Shown one piece after another: positions 34,532-43,051 of a stretch of 64,000 nt of DNA (position 1 is its first letter; the number at the start of each line of letters is the position of its first letter). The notes beneath the pieces are model-generated. The model was not told the origin of the DNA, did not search any database, and saw only the letters and a program-made list of their open reading frames with translations. The position numbers were made by a program, and so were the translations under genes. Origin of the DNA: Ferruginivarius sediminum (GTDB taxonomy: Bacteria > Pseudomonadota > Alphaproteobacteria > Kiloniellales > Rhodovibrionaceae). The stretch is from assembly GCF_003344765.1 (NCBI RefSeq), contig NZ_QPMH01000003.1:292690-356689 (forward strand), written 5' to 3'.

Positions 34532-36950
34532 AGTACTTGCGGTAAGCGTCGCCGTAATACTGGCCGGAATCCGTGTAGTCGTACTGGGCATGCTTGCGCA
34601 GGTCGACGTGGCTCAGCACAAGCCCGATGTATGGGGCGCCAACGGCCGCGAGATGCTGCAACCCGCGCTGCACCAATTCCCGTTTGGTCTTTCCCCAGTG
34701 GACCAGATAAACGACCGCATCCGCCTTCCCGGCCAGCAGCAGGGCATCGGACACCGCCAGCACCGGCGGCGTGTCCAGAATCACCGTCTCGTATTCCTGC
34801 GCCAGCGCCCGAACGAGGTTCACCATCACGTCCGAACCTAGCAGCTCGTCCGGGTGATACACCTCGGACCCCGCGGTGATGAAGTGGACGCCGCTTGCCG
34901 GATCGACCTCGATGACCTCGTCCAGCCGTGCGTTCCCCGCCAGGAAATCGCTCAGCCCCAGACGATCGGCGAATCCCAAGTAACCGCCGAGATTCGCGAC
35001 ACGCAGATCGCAGTCGACGACAATACAGCGCTGGCCGGTCTGCACCATCTGCGCGGCCAGCGACAGGGTCGTCGACGTCTTGCCTTCGTGCGGGACGGAT
35101 GAGGTGACCATGACCACGGACGGCCGCTTGCCGCCAGGGGCCAGCATCAGGCTCGTGCGCAGCGTACGAATCGATTCAGCGAATATCGATCCCTGGCGCA
35201 GGGCCAGCGTGCTGTGCGGTTGCTGATTGCGGCGAAGCTTCACCGCCGGGACCAGGCCAAGGCTTGGGTGGCCGGTCTGGTTCTCCATCTGCGTCAGGCT
35301 TCGGAAACCGGCGTCCAGATATTCAAGTAGGAACGCCAGACAGACCGCCAGCCCGGCCGAGACGATGAACGCCATGGCGACGAAGATCTTCTTGTTCGGA
35401 TAGAATGGCCCCCCGGGTGGTTGTGCCTGGTTGATGATACGCGCGTCCGGCTGCTGGATCGTGTCTTCCTGGACGCTCGTCTCCTTCAGGCGCTGCAGCA
35501 GGGTGCGATAAAGCTCCTCGTTGGCGTCCACCTCGCTTTGCAGCGTCTGGAGCTTGACCTCCGCGTCGTTGAGTTCGTCGATCCGCGATTGCAGGCGCGC
35601 GATCTCCGTTTCCAGGTTGCGCACCCGCACCTGTGCCACCTGGTACTCGTTGCCAAGGTTACTGGCGATCTTGCCGACCTCGTTCTCGATCCTGTCCTGC
35701 AGGTTCGCAAGCTCGGCCCTGGCGTTGATCATCTTCGGGTGGCTGTCGCGAAACTGCGTTTCCAGCTCGGCCACTCGCCGATTGAGGCGAATCTCCTGGA
35801 CCCGCAACTGCTCGATCAGGTCGGAATCGAGGACAGCCGCCGCGGTCTCGATCTCGCCAGGGTTCTTCAGCAGTTGCTGCACCTGCTCGTAGCGTGCGCG
35901 GACCTCGGCCATGTTGCCGCGGGCGTTGACGAGTTGGCTGTTCAACTGCGCCAGTTGTTGGGCGGGCAGAGAGGGACCCGAACCGTTGCCGAGGCCGCTT
36001 TGCTGCCGGAACTCGTGCAGCCGGCTCCTGGATTCCAGAAGCCTCGCCTGCACCTCCTCGACACGGCCGCGCAGCCAGTCGCCAGCCTTGTTCGTGACCT
36101 CGGTCTTGGTTTCGGCCTGCGATTCGATATAGAGCGCCGCCGTGGTGTTCGCCGCCACGGCCGCGAAGCGGGGATCCGTCGAAATATAGCGCACCGTGAT
36201 CACCCGGCTGCGCTCGGAAGCGAAAACCGACAGGCCCGCGAGATACTGACTGGTCAGACGCTCGATCAGCGGGTCCGTATTGCTTTCCGTCGCCGGAACC
36301 TGCTCCCAGGGTTCCCTCACAGTTTGGGCAGCCGTTCCATCCCCGGCCCGACGCGGGGGCGGCGGCGCCGCCAGCACCCCGACATCCTGCAACCAGACGC
36401 GGAGGTTCGCGGTTCCCTGGCGGAGCAAATCCTTGAACAGCGCAACCATACCCCGAGACTCGGCCTCTCCCGCCTTAGGCTCCGGGTTGAAAAGCTCGCT
36501 GTCGGCCAATTGCAGGCGCAGCACGGCTTCCCGTGCCAATTCGTGCGAGGCGATGACCGCCGCCTCGGTTTCAGCGGTCTGCCAGTCCACAGAGAGGTCG
36601 CCGACGACCTTCTGCACCGGAACGATGTTCCGCCGATCCGGGTCCAGGACGATCTGTGCGTCGGCCCGGTAAAGCGGGGTCAACTGGCTGACGTAGAGGG
36701 CGGCGCAGACGGTGATGAGCGAGACCAGCCCGATGATCAGCACCTTGTGCCGGCGCAGTACGCCGAACAGGAAACGGAGATCGATTCCTGCACTCGCAGG
36801 ATCCGGCGGCCCGTTGCGATCCGGGCCATGACCGTAATGGCCATGGTATGCGCCGGGCGCGATCCGCCCGGCGCCGTGGTGCGGCGCGGGTATCCCCGTA
36901 TCGCCGTCACCTGCCTGCTTCAGGCTGCGGACACTCGATTGTATTGTCAC
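34518..36950 (-). CDS. Wzc-type polysaccharide co-polymerase and BY-kinase (copy 2)
   Basis: The 810-residue protein has two membrane helices (about 70-90 and 525-545) around a long periplasmic coiled coil, then the kinase: Walker A SSVPHEGKTST near residue 617, Walker A' CIVVDCDLRVANLGG and Walker B TVILDTPP near 721. The last 24 residues hold seven tyrosines (YDYTDSGQYYGDAYRKYYG), the autophosphorylation cluster typical of active BY-kinases. It has its own candidate promoter in the 184 bases upstream. It governs chain length and export of the polymer. Confidence 0.93.
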   Translation of the reverse strand: MTIQSSVRSLKQAGDGDTGIPAPHHGAGRIAPGAYHGHYGHGPDRNGPPDPASAGIDLRFLFGVLRRHKVLIIGLVSLITVCAALYVSQLTPLYRADAQIVLDPDRRNIVPVQKVVGDLSVDWQTAETEAAVIASHELAREAVLRLQLADSELFNPEPKAGEAESRGMVALFKDLLRQGTANLRVWLQDVGVLAAPPPPRRAGDGTAAQTVREPWEQVPATESNTDPLIERLTSQYLAGLSVFASERSRVITVRYISTDPRFAAVAANTTAALYIESQAETKTEVTNKAGDWLRGRVEEVQARLLESRSRLHEFRQQSGLGNGSGPSLPAQQLAQLNSQLVNARGNMAEVRARYEQVQQLLKNPGEIETAAAVLDSDLIEQLRVQEIRLNRRVAELETQFRDSHPKMINARAELANLQDRIENEVGKIASNLGNEYQVAQVRVRNLETEIARLQSRIDELNDAEVKLQTLQSEVDANEELYRTLLQRLKETSVQEDTIQQPDARIINQAQPPGGPFYPNKKIFVAMAFIVSAGLAVCLAFLLEYLDAGFRSLTQMENQTGHPSLGLVPAVKLRRNQQPHSTLALRQGSIFAESIRTLRTSLMLAPGGKRPSVVMVTSSVPHEGKTSTTLSLAAQMVQTGQRCIVVDCDLRVANLGGYLGFADRLGLSDFLAGNARLDEVIEVDPASGVHFITAGSEVYHPDELLGSDVMVNLVRALAQEYETVILDTPPVLAVSDALLLAGKADAVVYLVHWGKTKRELVQRGLQHLAAVGAPYIGLVLSHVDLRKHAQYDYTDSGQYYGDAYRKYYGAR

Positions 36951-36991
36951 ACCCGGCCGTTCCCCATTGCCCCCGAACGGACCCCTGTAAC

Positions 36992-37000
36992 ATCATAGCA
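36992..37000 (-). promoter_or_regulatory. Candidate extended -10 promoter for the Wzc gene of cassette 2
   Basis: On the minus strand the sequence TGC-TATGAT matches an extended -10 element (TGn-TATAAT). It would start transcription about 35 bases before the ATG at 36950. The gap between the Wza gene and the Wzc gene (36951-37134) is AT-rich and otherwise empty, unlike the 14-base gap in cassette 1. Confidence 0.4.
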
Positions 37001-37134
37001 CGAAAGGCTTAGCGTTTACCGCAGGCGATGCCCCTTAAGCGCCGTTGTTATCCGAACGTTTGTCGTAGACGTCCATTGTAGCGGATGGTTTACAATTAAT
37101 TAAACCTGTTTTCGACCCTTCTCCACGAATGCGC

Positions 37135-37728
37135 CTAGAAGAAGCGGCGATCCACCTCGATGGTGTCGCCGGGCAGTATCTGGGCGTCGATATCCGCGAT
37201 CGCCTCGACGGTGCCGTCGCTTGTCGGGCGGATCAGCGTAACCTCGGATTTGACGGCCCTGCGCGTGAACCCGCCGGCAAGGGCCACCGCCTGCCGCACG
37301 GTCATGCCGGACTGAAAAGGATAACTGCCCGGCTGCTCCACCTGTCCCAGGATGTAGAACGGCCGGTAGTTCAGGACTTCGACGCTGACCCTCGGGTCGA
37401 CGAGGTAATTCTCGTTCAACTCGGTGGCGATGTATTCCTTCAACTCGTTCACGCTTCGCCCCGAGGAAACCACCTGACCCAACAGGGGAAAGGTGATCGT
37501 GCCGTCGCCATCCACCTCGAACTCGCCGGATACGTCGGGGTGCCCGAACACGTTCACGCGCAGCTTGTCTCCGGGGGCCAGGCGATACACCTTGGCGACG
37601 TCGGCGTTCCCGGCCGAAAGCACCTCCGCATCCCTGGCAGCGGAGCCGGAGCATGCAGACAGGACCACGCAAGCCACGACGGCAAGTACGGCGGAGTGAA
37701 TCGTACGCCACGTCGTTGTCCCCTTCAT
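37135..37728 (-). CDS. Wza-type polysaccharide export lipoprotein (copy 2)
   Basis: The ATG at 37728 has a strong GGAGGGG ribosome site and gives 197 residues. The signal peptide ends in a lipobox, VLSAC, so the protein is probably an outer-membrane lipoprotein. The Poly_export core YRLAPGDKLRVNVFGHPDVS and the SLBB-like FYILGQVEQPGSYPFQSG follow. It ends in VDRRFF. It is closely similar in layout to the gene at 26281 but keeps the acylation site. Confidence 0.92.
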   Translation of the reverse strand: MKGTTTWRTIHSAVLAVVACVVLSACSGSAARDAEVLSAGNADVAKVYRLAPGDKLRVNVFGHPDVSGEFEVDGDGTITFPLLGQVVSSGRSVNELKEYIATELNENYLVDPRVSVEVLNYRPFYILGQVEQPGSYPFQSGMTVRQAVALAGGFTRRAVKSEVTLIRPTSDGTVEAIADIDAQILPGDTIEVDRRFF

Positions 37729-37776
37729 TTCCCCTCCGACATGCCTTCGCTCCAAAATGTGCGCCTCTTATAAACC

Positions 37777-39123
37777 TTAAAGTTGACCGCGCAATGTCAG
37801 CAGCAACGTGTTGGATGTGAAATCGTTGCCCGCCAGGCTCGAACTCCTGCGCGCGTAAAGGTATCGCGCATTCCATGAGAGATACTCGTTCATCAGGTAG
37901 GTAAGCCCGGCGCGCGCGAAGATGTTGTCGTCCTGTCTGGAACCGCCCTCGAAATCGTCCCGCCGAAACGTGCCCAGCGTGTCGAACATGAGGTTGTAGT
38001 CGATCTCGTACTCGAAGCCGAGCGTCGCGCGGCTGGCCACGATACTGGAAACGCCAAGCTGGGTCGTCTCCTCCACCGAGCGGCCCGCGCCCATGTTGAC
38101 CGTCAACAGTTCCGTCGGGTTCCATGCCATGTCGACCTGGACGGAAACCCCGTCCGCCGTCTCGAAACGCCGGTCAGCGAAATCCTGCCGGAAATAACCG
38201 GCGCTGGCTTCGAGGAAGGTCAGCCCCGAAACGTCGTAAAGAACGCCGGCTCGCACGTCGAACCCCTGTGAATCCCGTTCGAACCCCTCGAAGTCGCGAT
38301 CCCGGCGATAGCGGCGGATGTTGTAGGCCGGCTCGACGAAGAACAGGAATTCCTCGGCGTACTCCATGCCGGCGCGGAACGACACTTCGTATTCGTGGCG
38401 ATCCCGATCGTCGTTGTCGATGAAGCCGTTCTTCCGCCAGTCGATCTGCCTGGCACGGCCTTCCAGGCGGAACACCAGGTCGGTCGGCTGATAGGTCAGT
38501 TGCAGTCCTTCCTCACCCTTGTAGAACTGGTTCACTCCGGCAACGCCGGGCGGTGCGTCCGGATCGTCGCGGTCCTCGTGAAAGCGGCCGACCGATGCGG
38601 TGGCGCGCGCGTAGAGGTCTTCCCGGACGTCCAGCCGGCCCTGGCCGCGAAGCTCGAAATCCTCCCAGTCGTTGTTCGTCAGGTCGGCATAGCGTTCGAT
38701 ATCGCCGCGCAGCTCGACCCCGACCGCATGGTTCTCCCAGTTCGAGCGCAGGGCGATCCGTGGCGAGACGCGGGTGAACGCGTCGCCTTCGGCGTCGTCC
38801 TCCGTGCGGAAGACGTTGTCGTCGTAGCCCCCGGTGACTTGCACCCTGGGACATACCCTGAAGCCACCTGCCCCCTCCTCGCCGGTGAGGCCGAGGTCGG
38901 TGAGGAAACACAGGGGCTGAAATTCCGGCCGTGGCCGGCGCATCACCGAAAGGTCGCGCGCCGTTTGCGCAAAGGCGGGCGCGGCGGCCGAAACGAGCAG
39001 CACGACAACGGCAAGCGCGGTCAGCGCGGGCGTCAACCGGGATGCGCCCGTGCCACGCCCCTCCTTTGCTCCGGCCGCAACCACAAGTCCGGCATGTTGA
39101 ATAGGGCAGGCACTATCCGTCAT
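37777..39123 (-). CDS. Outer-membrane beta-barrel protein, BBP2-like (copy 2)
   Basis: The 448-residue protein has a signal peptide ending in PAFAQT and then GYDDNVFRTEDDAEGDAFTR, the usual first strand of this barrel family. Many alternating strands follow to the end at LLLTLRGQL. It overlaps the previous gene by ATGA-type coupling and is followed by the Wza gene. It is the paralogue of the 26842 gene; both have a YxDNxF segment near the N-terminus and an FARDS/FERDS segment in the middle. Confidence 0.85.
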   Translation of the reverse strand: MTDSACPIQHAGLVVAAGAKEGRGTGASRLTPALTALAVVVLLVSAAAPAFAQTARDLSVMRRPRPEFQPLCFLTDLGLTGEEGAGGFRVCPRVQVTGGYDDNVFRTEDDAEGDAFTRVSPRIALRSNWENHAVGVELRGDIERYADLTNNDWEDFELRGQGRLDVREDLYARATASVGRFHEDRDDPDAPPGVAGVNQFYKGEEGLQLTYQPTDLVFRLEGRARQIDWRKNGFIDNDDRDRHEYEVSFRAGMEYAEEFLFFVEPAYNIRRYRRDRDFEGFERDSQGFDVRAGVLYDVSGLTFLEASAGYFRQDFADRRFETADGVSVQVDMAWNPTELLTVNMGAGRSVEETTQLGVSSIVASRATLGFEYEIDYNLMFDTLGTFRRDDFEGGSRQDDNIFARAGLTYLMNEYLSWNARYLYARRSSSLAGNDFTSNTLLLTLRGQL

Positions 39124-39662
39124 TGGGCGCCGCTGGCGGGAATATCCTCATCGCCGACCGCCTCGGGGTCGGTCAGGTCGACGACCGGGTTGAACACACT
39201 GTCCCCGCCGTTACCGCTATTGCCGTCCGCGCTGGCAAGGCTTGCGCCGTCGTTCGTGCCGCCACCCGCGATTCCACCGTCGGCGACGGTATCGGCAACG
39301 ATGCTGTTCAACTGGCTTTCCAGGGCCAGGGCCTCCTCGATGCCGTACTGCGAGGTATCGCTTTCCAGACCCGCGATCACGCCCGTCGTCGTGCCGTTGC
39401 CGCCCCCATCGGTTCCGCCCGACGTACCGCCGCGGAGCATGGCGCCCGCGCCTAGCAGCGTGGTCTCGAAGCGTTGCGACAGTCGGGTCACGGCATCCTC
39501 GTCCAGGACGACACGCGTGCGGTCGGGAAAGACGACGACCACACTGCCGGATTCGAGCTGTTCGATCCGGGTGTCCTGGGCATCAGCCGGCGCCGTCAGC
39601 AACGCCACGATCGTCGACGCCGCGATGGCAGCCAATGCCCGGAACCTACTGCGTCCCCTCAT
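39120..39662 (-). CDS. Secreted Gly/Ser/Asp-rich protein of unknown function
   Basis: The 180-residue protein has a signal peptide ending in ADAQDT, a short beta region (IEQLESGSVVVVFPDRTRVV) and then low-complexity sequence rich in Gly, Thr, Asp and Asn. The C-terminus is acidic. It starts 15 bases after the end of the upstream secreted-protein gene and couples to the barrel gene. The FPDRTRVVLDEDAV segment could be a small FecR-like or SLBB-like strand pair, but this is not certain. No Cys is present in the mature part. Confidence 0.65.
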   Translation of the reverse strand: MRGRSRFRALAAIAASTIVALLTAPADAQDTRIEQLESGSVVVVFPDRTRVVLDEDAVTRLSQRFETTLLGAGAMLRGGTSGGTDGGGNGTTTGVIAGLESDTSQYGIEEALALESQLNSIVADTVADGGIAGGGTNDGASLASADGNSGNGGDSVFNPVVDLTDPEAVGDEDIPASGAQ

Positions 39663-39677
39663 TTCAACGCTCCCCCC

Positions 39678-41021
39678 TCAATGCTCACCATCCGGCAAGG
39701 CCGCCAGGGCCGCGATCCTGGCATCGCGCGTCAGCCCCGGATCGTCCTGGATCGCAGCACGGATCGCCTGCGAATCCACGCCGTCCAGCCGCGACACGAC
39801 CGTGACGATAAGCTTCGCGGCTTGCGGATGGCTGCGCACAGCCGCCGTAACGATGTCCGAGGCGTGTGCCGGTGCCATGTTTGCCCCCAGTGCCGCAAGG
39901 GCCGCCGCCATATCGGGATCGGCATCGTAGCGGCGTGACAGGGTATCCGCGATTTCCTGTCCCATTGCCGCGCGCACTACCTCGCGCCCATGGACGAGGC
40001 TGCTGGACTGGCCCGCGGGCTCGACGATGATCGCGGAAAGATCGACGCCACCGCCCGGCCCCGGCTGTTCGAAGCGGACGGTGAGAAAGCCGTGTACGAT
40101 ATCGACCTTGAAGGCGATACCCACCGCCTCTCCGCCGGGCCGCAACCAGGGTGCCTCGTCCAGTTCGCGGGCCAGCCCGGACAGCCCGATTCGGCCCGCC
40201 TTGTTCGACGCGGCAAGCGTGGGCCGAAGCAGTCGGGCGCCGCCGATCCAGGTCGCCGGCCGGGCCTCGCCCAGGTAGTACCGCGTGCTGTTCGCCGTCA
40301 GGGTCTCGCCGAAGGGCGCCGTCGGCAGGTTGCGCGCTGCCGAACGCCCGGTGAGCAGGATGACGCGGTAGGTCCCGTTCGCCAGGGGCAGGGAAATCCG
40401 CCGGATGTTTGCGATGCCGTCGGCCAGCAACGGCCCCAGCGAATCGCTTGCGAAAGGCGTTTCCCGATGTCCCGTGGCGATCTCGCCGGCCGGCGTCAGC
40501 TTCTCGAAACCGATGGCGGCGGGATCGTCCTCTCCCCCCAGATCGTAGGCGCGGGCATTGGCCGGCGGGATGTAGTCGCCGTCGACCGATATCTCGATCA
40601 CGCGGGGCGAGCTGACCGATCGCGCGACCATGTCGGAAACAAGGCTGGCCAGTTCCAGCGTGCGCCCGCGTGTCTGAACCCGCGGGTCGGTGCGGACCTG
40701 ATTGATCAGCGCGATGGCGCGCGCGGCCATCAGTTTCGGCGCGGCGTTCCCGCGCGCGAGGAATCTGGCGACGGCGCGCCGCGCGGACGCCCGGTCCTGG
40801 CGCACCAGCGTGTTCAGAAGCGTCCCGGGGACGCGTCCGATTTGTCGGGACAGGCGCCGCAATTCCTCGACGTCGGTGTTATCCGACTCGATGGTGAGGC
40901 GATCGTCCTCGATGACCGAGGCCTCGCCCGCGCTTTGCCCCAGCGCCGGAGGCGCCGTCCAGGACAGATACATCCCGAACGCGCCCAGCAATACCGCTAT
41001 GACCCGCCAGCCCGACATCAA
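39678..41021 (-). CDS. Secreted protein of unknown function, head of export cassette 2
   Basis: The 447-residue protein has a signal peptide ending in ALGQSA. It contains a helical region (about 45-125), a beta-rich middle with YRVILLTGRSAARNL and TRYYLGEA, and a helical C-terminus with DIVTAAVRSHPQAAKLIVTV. The middle resembles extracellular sugar- or polymer-binding modules, but I do not recognise a family. It is the first gene of the cassette 2 run and has no counterpart of this size in cassette 1. A role at the cell surface is inferred from the signal peptide and the operon. Confidence 0.7.
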   Translation of the reverse strand: MMSGWRVIAVLLGAFGMYLSWTAPPALGQSAGEASVIEDDRLTIESDNTDVEELRRLSRQIGRVPGTLLNTLVRQDRASARRAVARFLARGNAAPKLMAARAIALINQVRTDPRVQTRGRTLELASLVSDMVARSVSSPRVIEISVDGDYIPPANARAYDLGGEDDPAAIGFEKLTPAGEIATGHRETPFASDSLGPLLADGIANIRRISLPLANGTYRVILLTGRSAARNLPTAPFGETLTANSTRYYLGEARPATWIGGARLLRPTLAASNKAGRIGLSGLARELDEAPWLRPGGEAVGIAFKVDIVHGFLTVRFEQPGPGGGVDLSAIIVEPAGQSSSLVHGREVVRAAMGQEIADTLSRRYDADPDMAAALAALGANMAPAHASDIVTAAVRSHPQAAKLIVTVVSRLDGVDSQAIRAAIQDDPGLTRDARIAALAALPDGEH

Positions 41022-41038
41022 TGCCGCCCTTGTTCCGC

Positions 41039-41069
41039 TTGTCGCGGTGCTATCCGATCGGGGTATAAT
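41039..41069 (+). promoter_or_regulatory. Weak candidate promoter in the divergent region
   Basis: TATAAT at 41064-41069 is a perfect -10 hexamer. TTGTCG at 41039-41044 could be the -35, although the 19-base spacer is long. It would drive the small secreted-protein gene at 41188. The opposite strand should carry the promoter of cassette 2. Confidence 0.3.
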
Positions 41070-41187
41070 ACGGAAGTCTTACGGTTAACACCAGTTATCT
41101 GCTACATAAGATAGTTGAGGTGGCCGCGTTCCAGCGGAGTATAGGAAGTATCGCCGTGCCTTCCGAACTTCCGGCAGGAAAAAGAAA

Positions 41188-41511
41188 ATGCGCCTGGGGA
41201 CATTTAATTTTTTGGGAATATGGCTTGCGGCCGCCGCGTGGGGGACGGTCCTTCAGATCGGCCCCGTGCCCGCGATGGAGCCGACGCCAGAGGCGTGCCG
41301 GAGCGGAAACGCCACTGAAGATTGCGCGGCCATCTACGAGCGCGGGTACCGCATCACCTGCTTCGAGAACGGCAAGCCGACGTTCGAGGGCGAGGCCTGG
41401 CTGCTGCGCGACCGCCCCGATGACCCCTTGCCTTATGTGCAGCTTGACGGCCAGCCGGTGGAGCCCCTGTGGCAGCGATACGGCGCCTGTAAACTGCGGC
41501 GGGAAGAGTGA
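41188..41511 (+). CDS. Small secreted protein, unknown function
   Basis: The 107-residue protein has AGGAAAAAG just before the ATG. A signal peptide ends near VPAMEP, and the mature part of about 78 residues has four cysteines (ACRSG, EDCAA, ITCFE and GACKL) that could form two disulfides. The gene is divergent from cassette 2 and upstream of the PAS-like gene. No family is recognised. The even spacing of Cys and the acidic mature domain fit a periplasmic or surface protein. Confidence 0.65.
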   Translation: MRLGTFNFLGIWLAAAAWGTVLQIGPVPAMEPTPEACRSGNATEDCAAIYERGYRITCFENGKPTFEGEAWLLRDRPDDPLPYVQLDGQPVEPLWQRYGACKLRREE

Positions 41512-41625
41512 TGCGACACGGACGCCGCCTTCGACGCTCATGGCGACCATCAGGAGAACGGGGTGTGCGCGATGCGCGTATCTGCTGTGTGCTTTTACGA
41601 CATTTTAAGTTAAAGGTGTCACGTT

Positions 41626-42111
41626 GTGCGCGTTCACAACGTGATGGTGGGAGGCATGTCGGTATACCGTCCTCAAGAACGACGTCTGGTCCTCAGGCTC
41701 ATGGCTTACTGGGACGATCTGCGCGGCGATCGCGAATATCCGCCGCCGGGCGAGGTCGACCCGAACGTGATCGGCGACGACTGGCCGAACTGCGCCATGC
41801 TTGAGATTGCCGACCCCCTGGCGGACTCCCGCTTTCACCACGTCGGCGCCGAGCTGCTGCACGGCAAGCAGGTGCCCGACGAGTTCCGGCTTCGCGATTG
41901 TCCGCAGGACACGCTTTTGCACTATCTGACCGACTATCTCTCCCGCACGCTGGACAAGGGCGTGCCGATGAGCCTTGGCGGCGAGGGCAAGGTCGTGTCG
42001 GGCGACCTGCTTTATCGAAGCATCCTGTTGCCCTTGTCCAGCGATGGGACGCAGATTGACTATGTGCTGGGCGCGGCCAACGGGCGGCTGGTGACCGGCG
42101 ACGACTCGTGA
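41626..42111 (+). CDS. PAS_5-like domain protein
   Basis: The 161-residue protein consists of one small domain. RLVLRLMAYWDDLRGDREYP, then PNCAMLEIADPLADSRFHHV and later LLYRSILLPLSSDGTQIDYV follow the pattern of the PAS_5 family, which is common in Rhodospirillales. The GTG at 41626 has AAAGG nine bases upstream; ATG codons at 41644 and 41656 are alternatives. It carries no output domain, so it probably senses a ligand and acts through a partner. It lies 34 bases upstream of a coiled-coil membrane protein gene. Confidence 0.75.
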   Translation: MRVHNVMVGGMSVYRPQERRLVLRLMAYWDDLRGDREYPPPGEVDPNVIGDDWPNCAMLEIADPLADSRFHHVGAELLHGKQVPDEFRLRDCPQDTLLHYLTDYLSRTLDKGVPMSLGGEGKVVSGDLLYRSILLPLSSDGTQIDYVLGAANGRLVTGDDS

Positions 42112-42145
42112 AGCACGACAACCGCGGGGCCGTGTGGATGGGACC

Positions 42146-42565
42146 ATGACCTACGAAATTCAGACCTACACACAGGGCCAGTGGAAGATCCAGGCATTCT
42201 TCGACGACAAGGAATTGGCGTTGCTGGAAGCGCGGCGCATGAGTGAGTCGCGCCGTTATCCGGCTATCCGTGTCGTCGAGGAAATCTGGGACGAGACCCA
42301 GCAGTCGTTCCAGTCCCGCATCGTTTTCCGCGAAAGCGAGGCGCTGCGGCACACGGAAAACGTGACCAAGCAACGCGCCGAGGTGCGCCGCGAGGTCGAG
42401 AGTGAACGCAAGAAGCGTCACGACGAGAAGCTGCGGCGCCAATATCAGCAAAAGCAGAAGAAAGAGGCGTGGCGCAATAGCTATACGATGATCGCCCTAA
42501 AGGGTTTCGGCATCGTCGCGCTTGGCGTTGCCGCTCTTTACGGCCTGCATCTGCTCGGCGGCTAG
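42146..42565 (+). CDS. Coiled-coil protein with C-terminal membrane anchor, unknown
   Basis: From the ATG at 42146 the product has 139 residues. A compact N-terminal domain (about 1-70, starting MTYEIQTYTQGQWKIQAFFD) is followed by a highly charged helix rich in Glu, Lys, Arg and Gln (about 70-115) and one C-terminal membrane helix ending GLHLLGG. This is a tail-anchored layout with the soluble part in the cytoplasm. It follows the PAS_5-like gene closely, so the two may work together. No named family is recognised. Confidence 0.7.
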   Translation: MTYEIQTYTQGQWKIQAFFDDKELALLEARRMSESRRYPAIRVVEEIWDETQQSFQSRIVFRESEALRHTENVTKQRAEVRREVESERKKRHDEKLRRQYQQKQKKEAWRNSYTMIALKGFGIVALGVAALYGLHLLGG

Positions 42566-42620
42566 GACCGGCTGCCAGCCTGCCCCAAATCGTAGCAAGC
42601 GGCAGTCGCGCCGCCGCGCG

Positions 42621-42818
42621 TCAGTCCCGCGTGCTATCGGCGACCAGTTCGCACATCTGCCCGACCAGGCATTCGCCGCCTGCCCCCTGACATCGCTGGC
42701 AATGTTCGGTAATGGCGCCGCGAAAATCCGGATCGATCTGTTGCAACCCCCAACACTCCGAGGTGCCGCACGTCGGCGTTTCCCCCGCAAGCTCTTCGCC
42801 CGTCCGCCAGTTTACCAT
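42621..42818 (-). CDS. Small cysteine-rich protein, 65 residues
   Basis: The frame encodes six cysteines in the pattern C-x4-C, then C-x2-C-x5-C, then a last Cys (CGTSEC; CQRCQGAGGEC; MCELV), which could bind zinc or an iron-sulfur cluster. Codon third positions are about two-thirds G or C, and the protein reads sensibly, starting MVNWRTGEEL. No clear ribosome site is visible upstream of the ATG. It occupies the otherwise empty space between the coiled-coil gene and the ferritin-like gene. No family is recognised, and it may be spurious. Confidence 0.4.
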   Translation of the reverse strand: MVNWRTGEELAGETPTCGTSECWGLQQIDPDFRGAITEHCQRCQGAGGECLVGQMCELVADSTRD

Positions 42819-42906
42819 AAGGATTACTCTGCCCGTCCGTTAAATGAGCCCCTGCTTAGACCTGCGCTTTTTATATAACACATTTAACATGTTCAGTGTG
42901 GAAGAA

Positions 42907-42936
42907 TTTTCATTAATACTTAATGTTTGTTATACA
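42907..42936 (+). promoter_or_regulatory. Candidate promoter of the ferritin-like gene pair
   Basis: TTTTCA (42907-42912), an 18-base AT-rich spacer and TATACA (42931-42936) make a plausible vegetative promoter about 115 bases before the ATG at 43052. The leader of about 110 bases is GC-rich and may fold. The AT-rich block 42870-42940 stands out from both sides. Confidence 0.45.
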
Positions 42937-43051
42937 ATCAGGCGGTGTGCCAAGCGCGCTGCGGTTATTCGCGGCGTTCAATTCCTTGTGAAGCCAACAA
43001 GCCTGGAAGACAGGCGGACTGGGGGCGCCGGTCGTTCCGGCGGATATCGGA

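Noticed and set aside
35421..36998. Long plus-strand frame opposite the Wzc gene
   Set aside because: It is an antisense shadow with no ribosome site and no recognisable domain.
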